Shown here piece by piece: positions 16,989 through 26,892 of a DNA stretch of 64,000 nucleotides. The first letter of the stretch is position 1. Every line of letters starts with the position of its first letter. Both the position numbers and the translations under genes were made by a program. This DNA comes from JBFXCS01 sp050181915 (GTDB lineage Bacteria; Actinomycetota; Thermoleophilia; Miltoncostaeales; Miltoncostaeaceae): positions 1,116,001 through 1,180,000 of the forward strand of contig JBFXCS010000001.1 in the NCBI GenBank assembly GCA_050181915.1, in the 5' to 3' direction. A model generated the notes under the pieces. That model ran no database searches. It was not told the origin of the DNA and worked only from the letters and a program-made list of their open reading frames with translations.

Positions 16989-17566
16989 GTGCTCATCCCG
17001 TACGGCTCCACGACCCGCGGCCCGCCCAGCAGCCGCCGCGCCACCAGCAGGATGGGCGGGGAGAGCAGCGCGGTGAGCGCCAGGGTGGGCAGCAGGACGC
17101 TGGCGACGAACTCGGACGCGGGCATGCTGTTGCCGAGCAGCAGCTGGAAGACCAGATACCCAAGCTGTACCACGAGCGCGGCGGCGACCGAGAGAACCAG
17201 GGGTGCGGCGAGGGTGCCCGACTCCTGGCGCTCGCAGTAGCGCCCGCACCACGCCCCGACGGCGAGGTACAGCAGCGCGAAGACGCCCAGCGTGTCGACC
17301 GGCGCCGTCAGCTCGAGCAGCATGCCCGCCGCGAAGCCGGTGACGGTCCCCACCAGGGTGCCGCGCAGCAGGGCCACCACCACCACGGTGGGCGCCAGCA
17401 GGTCGGGGATGCCGTCGGCCAGGTTCACGTACGGCATCACCGAGACCTGCAGCAGCACGGCCAGCACGACCATCAGCGCCACCCAGCGCAGCCCGGCGCC
17501 GCGCGCCGGGCGCGTGGGCCGGGGCGTCGCGGGCCCGACGGCCCGCGTGCCCAGCTCTGTCGTCAC
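16985..17566 (-). CDS. mreD: rod-shape-determining protein MreD
   Basis: 193 residues, GTG start overlapping the mreC stop (GTGA). A proline-rich cytoplasmic lead is followed by five or six hydrophobic segments, with GIPDLLAPTVVVVALLRG and AAGMLLELTAPVDTLGVFAL typical of MreD. It is a membrane component of the elongasome linking MreC, PBP2 and RodA. The family is weakly conserved, so the call rests on both topology and position between mreC and mrdA. Confidence 0.9.
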   Translation of the reverse strand: MTTELGTRAVGPATPRPTRPARGAGLRWVALMVVLAVLLQVSVMPYVNLADGIPDLLAPTVVVVALLRGTLVGTVTGFAAGMLLELTAPVDTLGVFALLYLAVGAWCGRYCERQESGTLAAPLVLSVAAALVVQLGYLVFQLLLGNSMPASEFVASVLLPTLALTALLSPPILLVARRLLGGPRVVEPYGMST

Positions 17567-18477
17567 CCCGCCGCCCGTCGCTTCGCCCGCGCGCTCTCCG
17601 GGACGAGGACGACCACCGAGCTGATCTGGCCGGTGTCGACCATCGGCGTCACCTGAACGGTCCAGTCGAGGTCGACGTCCTGGCGGCCGACGCTGGTGAC
17701 CACGCCCACCGGGATGCCCGGCGGGTAGGGGTTGGGCAGCCGCGCCGAGTCGAAGCCGCCGGTCACCACGGACTGGCCCGTCTCCACCGCCGCGGCCTTC
17801 GGCACCCCGCTCATGCGCAGCTCGCCCGGGCCGATCGACTGCAGCAGCCCGATCGCCCGGCTCGCGTCGGGGATCATGCCCCCCACCTCGGTCTGGCCGT
17901 CGGTGATGAAGGCGACGGTCGCCTTGCTGCCCGCCACCCGGGTCACCACGCCGACCAGGCCCGCGCCGCGGGCGCCGCCCGCCACCACCGGCGACTGCTC
18001 CACCACGCCCGGGGTGTCGCCGATGTCGACGACCGCCGTGCGGTACCAGGCGGTGGGCGAGCGGGCGATGATCGGCGCGCGCACCTTCCGGTAGCCCTGC
18101 GTGCCCAGCTCGGTGACCCCGGTCTGCCGCTGCAGCTCGTCGAGCATCGCCCGGTCGACCTGGTTCGCGGCGTTCTCGGCGCGCAGCACGTCGTTCTCGG
18201 CCTGCAGGCGCTCGGCCCGGTCGCGCGCGTCGCGCAGGCTCGTCACCCAGCCCCACGCGTCGCGGAAGGGCTGCACGGCCTTGGTGGCGACGTCCTGCAC
18301 GGGGCCCACCACGCTCGCGCTGGTGGCCTGCACGTCGTGCAGCGGCCCGCCGGGCGACTCGCGGAAGTAGCCCGTGAAGATCACCAGGCACAGGACCGCC
18401 AGCCCCGACACCACCCCTCGCCTGATGATCGCGCGCCTGCGCGCGACCCCTGTCGCGACCACCTGCGGGGGAGGCAT
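17563..18477 (-). CDS. mreC: rod-shape-determining protein MreC
   Basis: 304 residues. It has a short basic N-terminus (ARRRAIIRRG), one membrane span (~22-40), a periplasm-side coiled coil (~75-125, RDARDRAERLQAENDVLRAE) and the two-lobed beta domain ending VVVLVPESARAKRR. A good SD (AGAGGAGA) precedes the ATG 22 bases after mreB. MreC scaffolds PBP2 activation in the lateral-wall machinery. Confidence 0.95.
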   Translation of the reverse strand: MPPPQVVATGVARRRAIIRRGVVSGLAVLCLVIFTGYFRESPGGPLHDVQATSASVVGPVQDVATKAVQPFRDAWGWVTSLRDARDRAERLQAENDVLRAENAANQVDRAMLDELQRQTGVTELGTQGYRKVRAPIIARSPTAWYRTAVVDIGDTPGVVEQSPVVAGGARGAGLVGVVTRVAGSKATVAFITDGQTEVGGMIPDASRAIGLLQSIGPGELRMSGVPKAAAVETGQSVVTGGFDSARLPNPYPPGIPVGVVTSVGRQDVDLDWTVQVTPMVDTGQISSVVVLVPESARAKRRAAG

Positions 18478-18499
18478 CAGATCTCCTCTGCCGGGTTGC

Positions 18500-19546
<1,047 letters not shown>

Positions 19547-19602
19547 CGGTCGCCTCCCTTAGCTGGCGTCCGCAGGCGCGATGAGGGCCTGCAAAGCGCG
19601 GG

Positions 19603-19608
19603 ATTCTA
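19603..19608 (-). promoter_or_regulatory. -10 box (TAGAAT) of the mreB operon
   Basis: TAGAAT on the minus strand lies about 57 bases before the proposed mreB start, leaving a leader of about 50 bases that ends in AAGGGAGG. A GTGACC 19 bases further upstream is a poor -35. It is the best sigma-70-like box in the gap. Confidence 0.45.
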
Positions 19609-19728
19609 CCCCACCCCGCCGGGGACCGGTCACGAGCGGGGCGCGACCGGCCGGGCAACCGTATCCGTCTTACCGGGCGGTCGCCACCCTGGACGCCGAA
19701 CCCGCAATGCGCCGGCCACGGTGTTCGC

Positions 19729-19734
19729 TACCGT
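19729..19734 (+). promoter_or_regulatory. -10 box (TACCGT), leaderless-type
   Basis: TACCGT ends exactly 7 bases before the ATG at 19742, so transcription would begin at or next to the start codon. No Shine-Dalgarno is present. The same spacing recurs before 33110, 40039 and 63836. Confidence 0.45.
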
Positions 19735-19741
19735 TCCGGGG

Positions 19742-19960
19742 ATGCCGTCGCCGCCCCTCTTCGCCGACGACAACAGCTCGTACCGCCGCGCGATGCGCCG
19801 GGCCGAGCAACAGGAGCGCGAGCGCCAGGAGCGCCGCCGCAAGATCCTCGAGACGCTGCGCCGCCTCAAGGAGGAGGCCGGCGACGAGGAGCTCCTCGCC
19901 GCCCGCGAGCGCGCCCGCCGGCACGCCGACCTGCTGGAGCGCTACCCGCCCCTGTTCTGA
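19742..19960 (+). CDS. small highly charged helical protein
   Basis: 72 residues. After a short lead (MPSPPLFADDNSSYRRAM) almost the whole chain is predicted helix, with alternating Arg/Glu (AEQQERERQERRRKILETLR, EARERARRHADLLERYP). It has no membrane segment or cysteine. It stands alone between the divergent mreB operon and the downstream MFS gene, and its start fits a leaderless promoter. Codon third positions are almost all G/C in this frame, supporting coding. I do not recognise a family. Confidence 0.6.
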   Translation: MPSPPLFADDNSSYRRAMRRAEQQERERQERRRKILETLRRLKEEAGDEELLAARERARRHADLLERYPPLF

Positions 19961-20099
19961 GCGCCGCTCCTCACCACCCTGAGGGATGTATCGGCGAATC
20001 TGGCGGATCTCCGGCGGCGGCGGGGGCCGACGTCCGGCGGATCTCTTAGAGTCGCCGGCCGCGTCTGACGCTCTCCGACCGCGTACGGGAGGCACTTCG

Positions 20100-21545
20100 A
20101 TGACGACCCAGGCAGCGCCCGACCCCGACCGCTGGAAGGCGCTCGCGGTGCTCGGGGTGGCATATCTCATGGTGGTGCTCGACGTGTCGATCGTGAACGT
20201 CGCGCTCTCGGCGATCCAGACCGACCTCGACTTCTCGCCGGAGGACCTGCAATGGGTCATCAGCGGCTACGGGCTCACCTTCGGCGGCCTGCTGCTGCTG
20301 GGCGGACGCGCCGGCGACATCCTCGGCCGGCGGCGGGTGTTCATGACCGGCCTGGTGCTGTTCTCGGTCTTCTCGCTGATGTGCGCCCTGTCGCAGTCGG
20401 ACACCATGCTCATCACCGCCCGCGTGCTGCAGGGCGTGGGCGCGGCGGTGCTCGCGCCCTCCGTGTTCTCGATCGTCTCGGTGACCTTCCAGGAGGGCAA
20501 GGAGCGCAACACCGCCCTCGGCATCCTCGGCGCGATCGCCGGGTCGGGCGCCGCCATCGGCGTCCTCGCCGGCGGCTTCCTCACCGAGTACGCCGGATGG
20601 GAGTGGGTGTTCTGGATCAACGTGCCGATCGGGCTGGGCACCCTGTTGCTGGTGCGGCGCTTCGTGAAGGAGAGCCGCATCGACGGCATGGCGCGCCACT
20701 TCGACTCGGTCGGCGCGGTGTCGGTCACGGCCAGCCTGATGCTGCTCGTCTACGGCCTCACCCAGGCCAACAGCAACGGCTGGGGCAGCGCCGAGACGAT
20801 CGGCGTGCTGATCGCCTCGGCGGTTCTGATGGCCGTCTTCCTCTACGTCGAGGGCCGCAACCGGCACGCGCTGATGCCGCTGTCCTTCTTCCGCCACCGC
20901 ACCCCCAGCGGCGCCAACATCGTCGGCTTCGCCCTGGGGTCGGTGGTCTTCGGCATGTTCTTCCTGCTGTCGCTCTACATGCAGCAGGTGCTCGAGTACT
21001 CCGCCGTGCAGACCGGCGTGGGCTACCTCGCCGTCGCGCTGACGTCGGTCGTCATGGCCGGGCTCGCCCAGGCGCTCGTCACCCGCATCGGCGTGAAGCC
21101 GGTCCTGACCATCGGCCTGCTCAGCAACATGGCCGGGCTGCTCTGGTTCACCCAGATCTCGGCCGACGGCACCTACTTCGCCGACCTGTTCGGCGGGTTC
21201 CTGCTGATCGGCGTCGGGCTGGGCTTCTCGTTCGTGCCGGTCTCGATCGCCGCGCTCGCCGGCGTGCCGCCGCAGGAGGCGGGCCTGGCCTCGGGCCTCA
21301 TCAACACCAGCCAGCAGATCGGCGGGGCCCTCGGCGTCGCGATCCTCACCACCGTCGCCACCACCCACACCGAGACGCTGGCCGCGGAGGGCGACGACCG
21401 GCACCACGCCCTCACGGGCGGCTTCAGCCTCGCCTTCTGGGTGGCCGCGGCCTTCGCGGCGGCGGGCGTCCTCGCGACCCTGCTCGCCCTGCGCAAGGAG
21501 GACCTGGCCGGGGTCGGTGAGGGCGGGCACGCCGCCGCGATTTAA
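20100..21545 (+). CDS. MFS multidrug efflux transporter, DHA2 (14-TMS) type
   Basis: 481 residues. DHA2 features: WKALAVLGVAYLMVVLDVSIVNVALSAI at TM1 (motif D1 LDxTIVNVALP type), GGRAGDILGRRRVF (motif A), ITARVLQGVGAAVLAPS (motif B), and GAIAGSGAAIGVLAGGFLTE (motif C of antiporters), then WEWVFWINVPIG. Substrates are exchanged for protons; the actual drug is not predictable. The ATG has GGGAGG 8 bases upstream; a TAGAGT near 20047 could be the -10 box. No adjacent regulator is seen. Confidence 0.93.
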   Translation: MTTQAAPDPDRWKALAVLGVAYLMVVLDVSIVNVALSAIQTDLDFSPEDLQWVISGYGLTFGGLLLLGGRAGDILGRRRVFMTGLVLFSVFSLMCALSQSDTMLITARVLQGVGAAVLAPSVFSIVSVTFQEGKERNTALGILGAIAGSGAAIGVLAGGFLTEYAGWEWVFWINVPIGLGTLLLVRRFVKESRIDGMARHFDSVGAVSVTASLMLLVYGLTQANSNGWGSAETIGVLIASAVLMAVFLYVEGRNRHALMPLSFFRHRTPSGANIVGFALGSVVFGMFFLLSLYMQQVLEYSAVQTGVGYLAVALTSVVMAGLAQALVTRIGVKPVLTIGLLSNMAGLLWFTQISADGTYFADLFGGFLLIGVGLGFSFVPVSIAALAGVPPQEAGLASGLINTSQQIGGALGVAILTTVATTHTETLAAEGDDRHHALTGGFSLAFWVAAAFAAAGVLATLLALRKEDLAGVGEGGHAAAI

Positions 21546-21607
21546 GAGCACCTAACAGGATGAGGCTCGCGGCCGAACGACCACGCGTCATCCTGCTACG
21601 CGCTCTT
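21544..21607. terminator. bidirectional terminator between convergent genes
   Basis: Two nested perfect arms, AAGAGC...GCTCTT (21544-21549 / 21602-21607) and CAGGATGA...TCATCCTG (21556-21563 / 21588-21595), fold the whole gap between the MFS stop and the YcaQ stop. The outer arm runs into TTTA on the plus strand and TTAAA on the minus strand, so it can serve both genes. Confidence 0.7.
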
Positions 21608-21613
21608 TAGGAC

Positions 21614-22834
21614 TCAGCCCTGCGCCGCGCCCAGGGCGCGGCGCAGGGCCGGCGCCAGGTCGCCCCGGTCGGCGGCCTCCACGCGCCCGAGTCCGCGCCA
21701 GCCGGCGAGCCGGCGCAGCTCGGCGGCCAGGGCCTCCGCCAGCGGGCCGTGCCCGTGGCCGTCCTCGGCGTGGGCCGAGAGCGCCAGCAGGACGCCGCGC
21801 GCCCGGTCGGCCTTGAGGTCCACCCGGGCGGCCAGGCGGTCGTCCCACAGGAACGGCAGCACGTAGTAGCCGTGCACGCGCCTGTGCCGCGGCACGTAGA
21901 TCTCGATGCGGTAGCGGAAGCCGAACAGGCGCTCGGCGCGCGAGCGCTCCCACACCAGGGGGTCGAAGGGCGACAGCAGGGTGGCGGCGCGCACCCGGCG
22001 CGGCAGGCGCGCCTCGGGGTGCATGAACGCGGGCTCGCTCCACCCGCGCACCGTCACCGGCCGCAGCGCCCCGTCCTCGACCAGCTCGGCGATGCGCGGC
22101 CGCGCGAGCGGCACGCGGATGCGGAAGTAGTCGGCCAGGTCGCCCGCCGTCGCCACGCCCAGGGAGCGCGCCGCGACGAGCAGCAGCCGCCGGTGGGCGT
22201 CCTCCTCGCTCGGCGTCGGCGCGGCCAGCACCGCCGGCGGCAGTACCCGCTCGGGCAGGTCGTACAGGCGCGCGAAGCCCTCGCGGCGGGCGACGGCGAC
22301 CTCGCCGGTCCAGAACAGCCACTCGAGCACCTGCTTGACCTCGGAGCGCTCCCACATGCCGGGGCCCGCGCGGCCGTGGCCGTCGATGTCGGCGGGGCGC
22401 ACGGGACCCCGGGCGGCGACCTCGCCGCGCACCCGCTCCACCAGGTCGGGGCGCTCGCGCGCCAGGCGGGCCATCACGCCCCACGTCTCGCCGCGCCGGG
22501 CGCGCTCCATGCGCCAGCGCAGCAGCGGTTGCAGGGGCTGCGGCAGCAGCGAGGCCTCGTGCCCCCAGTACTCGAACAGCTCGGGCCGCCGCCCCCACGC
22601 CATGTCGTCGAGGATCGCCGTCGGGTACGGCCCCAGGCGCGAGTAGGCCGGCAGGTAGTGCGCCCGCTCCAGCACGTTCACCGAGTCGATCTGCAGCAGG
22701 GCGGTGCGGGCGAGCACCCGGCGCAGGTGGCGGCGGTCGATGCGCGCCGCCGGGGCCGGCTCGCCGATGCCCTGGGCCGCGAGCGCGATGCGGCGCGCCT
22801 GGTCCGGCGCCAGCTCCGGCACCCGCCCGCTCAC
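21614..22834 (-). CDS. YcaQ/AlkX-type DNA glycosylase (winged-helix, DUF1006)
   Basis: 406 residues. This family (HTH_42) includes glycosylases that unhook interstrand crosslinks and bulky adducts. The catalytic Q-phi-D motif is present as LLQIDSVNVLERAHYLPAYSR (~46-66), followed by ELFEYWGHEASLLP. Winged-helix repeats lie in ~115-260. The C-terminal beta barrel includes LLSPFDPLVWERSRAERLFGF, RIEIYVPRHRRVHGYYVLPFL and RVDLKADR. GTG start overlaps the deacetylase stop (GTGA), so it is co-translated with the upstream gene. Confidence 0.9.
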   Translation of the reverse strand: MSGRVPELAPDQARRIALAAQGIGEPAPAARIDRRHLRRVLARTALLQIDSVNVLERAHYLPAYSRLGPYPTAILDDMAWGRRPELFEYWGHEASLLPQPLQPLLRWRMERARRGETWGVMARLARERPDLVERVRGEVAARGPVRPADIDGHGRAGPGMWERSEVKQVLEWLFWTGEVAVARREGFARLYDLPERVLPPAVLAAPTPSEEDAHRRLLLVAARSLGVATAGDLADYFRIRVPLARPRIAELVEDGALRPVTVRGWSEPAFMHPEARLPRRVRAATLLSPFDPLVWERSRAERLFGFRYRIEIYVPRHRRVHGYYVLPFLWDDRLAARVDLKADRARGVLLALSAHAEDGHGHGPLAEALAAELRRLAGWRGLGRVEAADRGDLAPALRRALGAAQG

Positions 22835-23769
22835 CCGGTGGAGACGCCGGCGAAGTTGCGGGCGTCGGCGCGCACCTGCTCCAGCGTGGGAGGGTCGAGG
22901 GCCAGCAGCTCGGGCACCGTGACCATCCGGATCCCGCGTTTGCGCAGGGCGGGCAGGCAGCGGTTGACCGCCTTAATCGTCTGCCCGCGGTTCTCGTGCA
23001 TGAGGACGATCGCGCCCGGCTTCACCGAGCGACAGGTGGCGAGGATCTCCTCCCAGCCGGCCCCGAGCGAGTCCCGGGAGTCGACCGACCACAGGATCTC
23101 CAGCTCGCCCGATCTCCTCACCTCGGCGTCGATCGCCGGGCTGCGGCTCCCGTAGGGGGGCCGCATCAGCGTCACCGGCCGCCCCGCCGCCCTCGCGATC
23201 GCCCTCTGGCTGTCGACGATCTCGGAGCGCATCCGGGCGGCGCCGAGGGTCGCCAGGTCGTAGTGGTGCCAGGTGTGGTTGCCGATCGCCGCGACCGGCT
23301 TCTCGGAGGCGACGTGGTCGCCGTACGGCGCGAGCTCCTTCGCGTTGAGGAAGAAGGTGGCCCGGGCGCCGTTCGCGCGCAGCGCGTCGATCGCCTTGGG
23401 CGTGTAGGGCCCCGGGCCGTCGTCGAAGGTCAGCGCCACGGCGTCGCCCCTCCCCCCGCCCCGGTAGATCGGCAGGCCGAGCGCGATCAGGCGCTCCACC
23501 GCGGCCCGCTGCTCGGCGGCCGACGGCAGGCCGCCGGGCGCCCGCGGGCGCGGGGCGGCCCGGGTGGTCGTCGCGGGAGCGGTGGCGGTCGCCGCTCCGG
23601 TCGGCCCGGGCGCGCCGGAGCCGCCGGAGGAGCGCCCGCCGACGACCCGGGAGAGCCCGAAGCCGGCGCCGAGGGCGAGCAGGGCGACGACCGCGGTGGC
23701 CACCCGCCGGCGCCGCCGGGTCTGGGCGCGGCGATGCTCGCGCCGGGCGTCACGCGGGTCCGGGTCCAT
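22831..23769 (-). CDS. polysaccharide deacetylase (CE4), membrane-anchored
   Basis: 312 residues. An Arg-rich cytoplasmic N-terminus is followed by one hydrophobic segment (~23-42) and a Gly/Ser/Thr/Pro linker. The NodB domain (~105-300) has the metal and catalytic set: TFDDGPG, the HxxxH-type NHTWHH, RPPYG and VLMHE. It probably removes acetyl groups from peptidoglycan or another wall polymer outside the cell. ATG overlaps the maf stop as TGATG. Confidence 0.93.
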   Translation of the reverse strand: MDPDPRDARREHRRAQTRRRRRVATAVVALLALGAGFGLSRVVGGRSSGGSGAPGPTGAATATAPATTTRAAPRPRAPGGLPSAAEQRAAVERLIALGLPIYRGGGRGDAVALTFDDGPGPYTPKAIDALRANGARATFFLNAKELAPYGDHVASEKPVAAIGNHTWHHYDLATLGAARMRSEIVDSQRAIARAAGRPVTLMRPPYGSRSPAIDAEVRRSGELEILWSVDSRDSLGAGWEEILATCRSVKPGAIVLMHENRGQTIKAVNRCLPALRKRGIRMVTVPELLALDPPTLEQVRADARNFAGVSTG

Positions 23770-24377
23770 CAGCTAAGGGTGGCGGCGCCCCCGGACGGAG
23801 TGCCGCTCCAGGGCGCCAGCCCCACCGCCTCCAGCAGCCCCACCAGCGCCCCCAGCGGCAGGCCCACGACGGTGGTGTAGTCGCCCTCGATGCGCTCGAC
23901 GAGGGCCGCGCCGCTCAGCTGGACGGCGTAGCCGCCCGCCCGGCCGCGCCACTCCCCGGTGGCCAGGTACCAGTCGACGGCCGCGGGGGCGAGCCGCCGG
24001 AAGCGCACCCGGGCCACGTCGCGCAGCGCGTGCTCGCCGGACCCGGCGATCAGGTGGACGGCCGTCGCGACCTCGTGCCAGCCGCCGGACAGCGCCGTGA
24101 GCATCGCCCGCGCCTCGGCCGCGTCGGCCGGCTTCTCGAACACGCGGCCGCCCGCCAGCACCTGCGTGTCGGCGCCCAGCACGGCGCCGCCGGGCGGGAT
24201 CCCGTGGGACGCGGCGACCGCCCGCGCCTTGTCGCGGGCGTTGGCCGCCGCGTCGCCGACCTCGTCGACGCCGGAGACGACGACGCGGAAGGGCAGGCCG
24301 ATCGACTCCAGCAGGGCCCGCCGCTGGGGCGAGCCCGACGCCAGCAGGATCAGGTTCGGCCCCGGGCCGGCGGTCAG
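23769..24377 (-). CDS. maf: Maf-like nucleotide pyrophosphatase
   Basis: 202 residues. Maf hydrolyses modified or non-canonical NTPs. N-terminal LILLASGSPQRRALLESIG, GADTQVL, FEKPADAAEARAMLTALSG and YAVQLSGAALVERIEGDYTTVVGLPL are family blocks. The first ATG/GTG/TTG-type start in the frame (24182) would remove the essential ASxSPxRR block. Upstream no such codon exists, but CTG 24377-24375 overlaps the ndk stop as CTGA, and a second CTG at 24353 lies directly before ILLASGSP. The start must be one of these. Confidence 0.93.
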   Translation of the reverse strand: MTAGPGPNLILLASGSPQRRALLESIGLPFRVVVSGVDEVGDAAANARDKARAVAASHGIPPGGAVLGADTQVLAGGRVFEKPADAAEARAMLTALSGGWHEVATAVHLIAGSGEHALRDVARVRFRRLAPAAVDWYLATGEWRGRAGGYAVQLSGAALVERIEGDYTTVVGLPLGALVGLLEAVGLAPWSGTPSGGAATLS

Positions 24378-24781
24378 AGCCCCGGGAAGTGCAGCGCCAG
24401 CTCGCGCGCGCCGGACTCGGGCGAGTCCGAGCCGTGGACGATGTTCTGGCCGACGTCGAGGGCGTAGTCGCCGCGGATCGTCCCGGGCGCCGAGTCGAGC
24501 GGGTTGGTGGCGCCCATCATCGTGCGCAGCGCGCCGACCGCCCCCTCGCCCTCGACCGCGAGCTTCACGACCGGTCCGGAGGTGATGAACTCGACCAGCT
24601 CGCCGAAGAAGGGCCGCTCACGGTGCTCGCCGTAGTGCTCCTCGGCCACGGCCACCGCCATCACGCCCTTCTCGACGGCCAGGATGGAGAGCCCCCGCCG
24701 CTCGATGCGGCTGATGATCTCACCGGTCAGGCCCCTGGCCACGCCGTCGGGCTTCACCATCACGAACGATCGCTCAGTCAT
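24374..24781 (-). CDS. ndk: nucleoside diphosphate kinase
   Basis: 135 residues, standard size. It transfers the gamma-phosphate between NTPs and NDPs through a phosphohistidine. RSFVMVKPDGVARGL opens the protein, and the active-site block NIVHGSDSPESG contains the catalytic His (~114). ATG 24781 lies inside the end of the upstream gene (overlap of 8 bases). Confidence 0.97.
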   Translation of the reverse strand: MTERSFVMVKPDGVARGLTGEIISRIERRGLSILAVEKGVMAVAVAEEHYGEHRERPFFGELVEFITSGPVVKLAVEGEGAVGALRTMMGATNPLDSAPGTIRGDYALDVGQNIVHGSDSPESGARELALHFPGL

Positions 24782-25478
24782 ATGCGTCCTGGTCGCGCCG
24801 GGTGCGCCGCCAGCGGGCGGCCCGGCCGGTCTCGCCCGCGGTCTCACCGCCGGCCGTGTCGGTGAGCTGCTGCTGGCGCGCCTCGTGGCGCGCCTCGCGC
24901 TCCTGGTCCTCCCGCGAGGCCGGCAGGCCTCCGCGGTCGTTGAGCTTGAGCCGGAACTCCAGCTCGGTGAGCCGCAGGTCCAGGTCGCGGAGGTCGTCGA
25001 CCGACGCCACGCCCGCCTGCTTGAGCGCGCGCTGCACGCCCTGCGCGTCGCCCTTGTTGGCCAGCCCCTCGCGGGCCAGCATGCGGCTGACGATCTCCTG
25101 GCCCTCCTGGTCGCCGAGCTCGCCGAGGCGCTGCTCGAGGGCGAGCAGCTCCAGCTCGCGCTCGCGGGCCTCGTCGAGATACTCCGGCGGGCGGACGATC
25201 AGATAGATGATCGAGCCGAGGAACGGCAGCAGCACGGAGAGGGCGACGCACCCGGCGATGGCGCCGGGCGCGGCGATGCGGCGGCGGGCGTCCTGGTAGG
25301 TCCAGTACACCAGCGCCAGCCACAGCAGCACCACGAAGATCTGGAGCATGAGCCGGAGGGCGCTCCAGAGCGTCGAGTCGAAGAACGACGAGATCGACTC
25401 GAACGGGTCGTCGCTCGATGTGTCCGTACCGGCCTGGGCCGCGAGCAGGCCAGGCAGCGAAGCGAGGGTGGCGATCAC
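24774..25478 (-). CDS. membrane protein with long cytoplasmic helical tail
   Basis: 234 residues. A signal-like hydrophobic N-terminus is followed by two membrane helices (~38-62, LRLMLQIFVVLLWLALVYW; ~72-96, AGCVALSVLLPFLGSIIYLIV). A charged helical tail (~100-210) has heptad-like patterns ending in an Arg/Gln-rich stretch. The segment ALVYWTYQDARRRIAAPG before the second span is reminiscent of PLDc_N-like anchors. No catalytic motif is visible. It lies between folC and ndk. Confidence 0.75.
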   Translation of the reverse strand: MIATLASLPGLLAAQAGTDTSSDDPFESISSFFDSTLWSALRLMLQIFVVLLWLALVYWTYQDARRRIAAPGAIAGCVALSVLLPFLGSIIYLIVRPPEYLDEARERELELLALEQRLGELGDQEGQEIVSRMLAREGLANKGDAQGVQRALKQAGVASVDDLRDLDLRLTELEFRLKLNDRGGLPASREDQEREARHEARQQQLTDTAGGETAGETGRAARWRRTRRDQDAYD

Positions 25479-25521
25479 GGTCGGCGCCTCCGTCCGGGCG
25501 GGGCGAACACGGCAGGCGCGA

Positions 25522-26892
25522 TCACGCGGAATCTGTGGTCATGGTGCACGAGTTCGCCTCGGTCGGGTCATTGCCCTTCCGGGCGCGGGCGAGCATAGCA
25601 GGGGTCCCATCCGTCTCAGGGACCAGCCGAGAGCGCACGTCGGCGAGCAGGTACAGCGAGCCGACCACGACCACCGCCCCCGCCGGACCGGCCAGCGCGC
25701 GCGCCTCCCGCACCGCGTCGTGCGGCTCGGCGGCCGGCCGGGCGTCGATGCCGGCGGCCCGCGCGATGGTCATCAGGTCGTCCGGCGGAACGGCGCGGGC
25801 GTGGCTCGACCGGGTGGCGAGCACGACGTCGGCCACCGGCGCGAGCGAGGCCATCATGGCCGCGGCGTCCTTGTCGCCCAGCACCGAGACGACCGCCACC
25901 ACGGGACGGCGGTCGCCCAGCACGGCGGGCAGCGCCGCGGTCGTCGCGGCCATCCCGGCCGGGTTGTGGGCGCCGTCCAGGACCACGGGCGGCGCGCCGT
26001 CGATCACCTCGAGGCGCCCGGGGATGCGCACGGCGCCGATCGCCCCGCGCAGCGGCGCCTCGTCGAGGGCGCCGCCGGCCACCATCTCCGCCCCCGCCAG
26101 GGCCACCGCCAGGTTCTCGCGCTGGAAGTCGCCGCGCAGGCCCAGGGGCAGGTCGCGGTACGTCGCCCGCGGGGTGACCACCTCCACCAGCCCGCCGCGG
26201 TCGACCGCGCCCAGGTCCTCGCCGTAGCGGACGGCCACGATGTCGCGCGCGGCCAGCTCGGCGTCGACCGCCGCGCGCCCCTCGGCGTCGAGCGGCCCCA
26301 CCACCAGGCGCCGCGAGCCGTCCGCGCACACCGCGAGCTTCTCGCCGGCGATCGCACCGACGGTGTCGCCGAGCAGGGCCGTGTGCTCCAGCGCCAGGTT
26401 GGTGAGGATCACCGCGGCGCCGGGCCGCAGCACGTTGGTCGCGTCGTACCGCCCGCCGAGGCCCGCCTCGATCGCCATGGCGTCCACCCCCGCGGCCGCG
26501 AAGGCGTGGAAGGCGATCGCCGTGAGCGCCTCGAACTGGGTGACGCCGTCGCCGGGATCGAGGTCGAGCCCCTCGGCGACCCGTCGCACCGCGGTCGCGC
26601 CGGCGGCCAGCTCGGCCTCGCCGATCGGCGCGCCGCTCACCTGGATGCGCTCGGTCCAGTCGACGATGTGGGGCGACAGGTAGGTCCCCACCAGGGCCCC
26701 CCGGGAGCCCAGGGCCGCGGCCGCGAGCCGGGTGGTCGACGACTTGCCGTTGGTGCCCACCACGTGCAGCGCCGGGGCGCAGCGCTGGGGGTCGCCGAGC
26801 GCGCCCAGCAGCGCCCGCATCCGCTCGAGGCCGAAGCGCATCCCCAGGATCTCGAGTCCGGCGATCCATGCGCGGGCCTCGACAGGGTTCAG
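25522..26892 (-). CDS. folC: folylpolyglutamate/dihydrofolate synthase FolC
   Basis: 456 residues. FolC adds glutamate to folates. The Mur-ligase fold shows the P-loop VVGTNGKSSTTRL (~45), YLSPHIVDWTERI, EAGLGGRYDATN and VLDGAHNPAG. The N-terminus NPVEARAWIAGLEILGMRFGLERM matches the family if translation starts at CTG 26892-26890, which overlaps the valS stop as CTGA and has GGAGG 7 bases upstream. There is no ATG, GTG or TTG until an internal Met. A flexible ~40-residue tail follows the C-terminal domain. Confidence 0.95.
   Translation of the reverse strand: MNPVEARAWIAGLEILGMRFGLERMRALLGALGDPQRCAPALHVVGTNGKSSTTRLAAAALGSRGALVGTYLSPHIVDWTERIQVSGAPIGEAELAAGATAVRRVAEGLDLDPGDGVTQFEALTAIAFHAFAAAGVDAMAIEAGLGGRYDATNVLRPGAAVILTNLALEHTALLGDTVGAIAGEKLAVCADGSRRLVVGPLDAEGRAAVDAELAARDIVAVRYGEDLGAVDRGGLVEVVTPRATYRDLPLGLRGDFQRENLAVALAGAEMVAGGALDEAPLRGAIGAVRIPGRLEVIDGAPPVVLDGAHNPAGMAATTAALPAVLGDRRPVVAVVSVLGDKDAAAMMASLAPVADVVLATRSSHARAVPPDDLMTIARAAGIDARPAAEPHDAVREARALAGPAGAVVVVGSLYLLADVRSRLVPETDGTPAMLARARKGNDPTEANSCTMTTDSA

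Noticed and set aside
24180..24182. ATG/GTG-type start at 24182 for maf
   Set aside because: It would delete the essential ASGSPQRR block, clearly coded upstream in frame.
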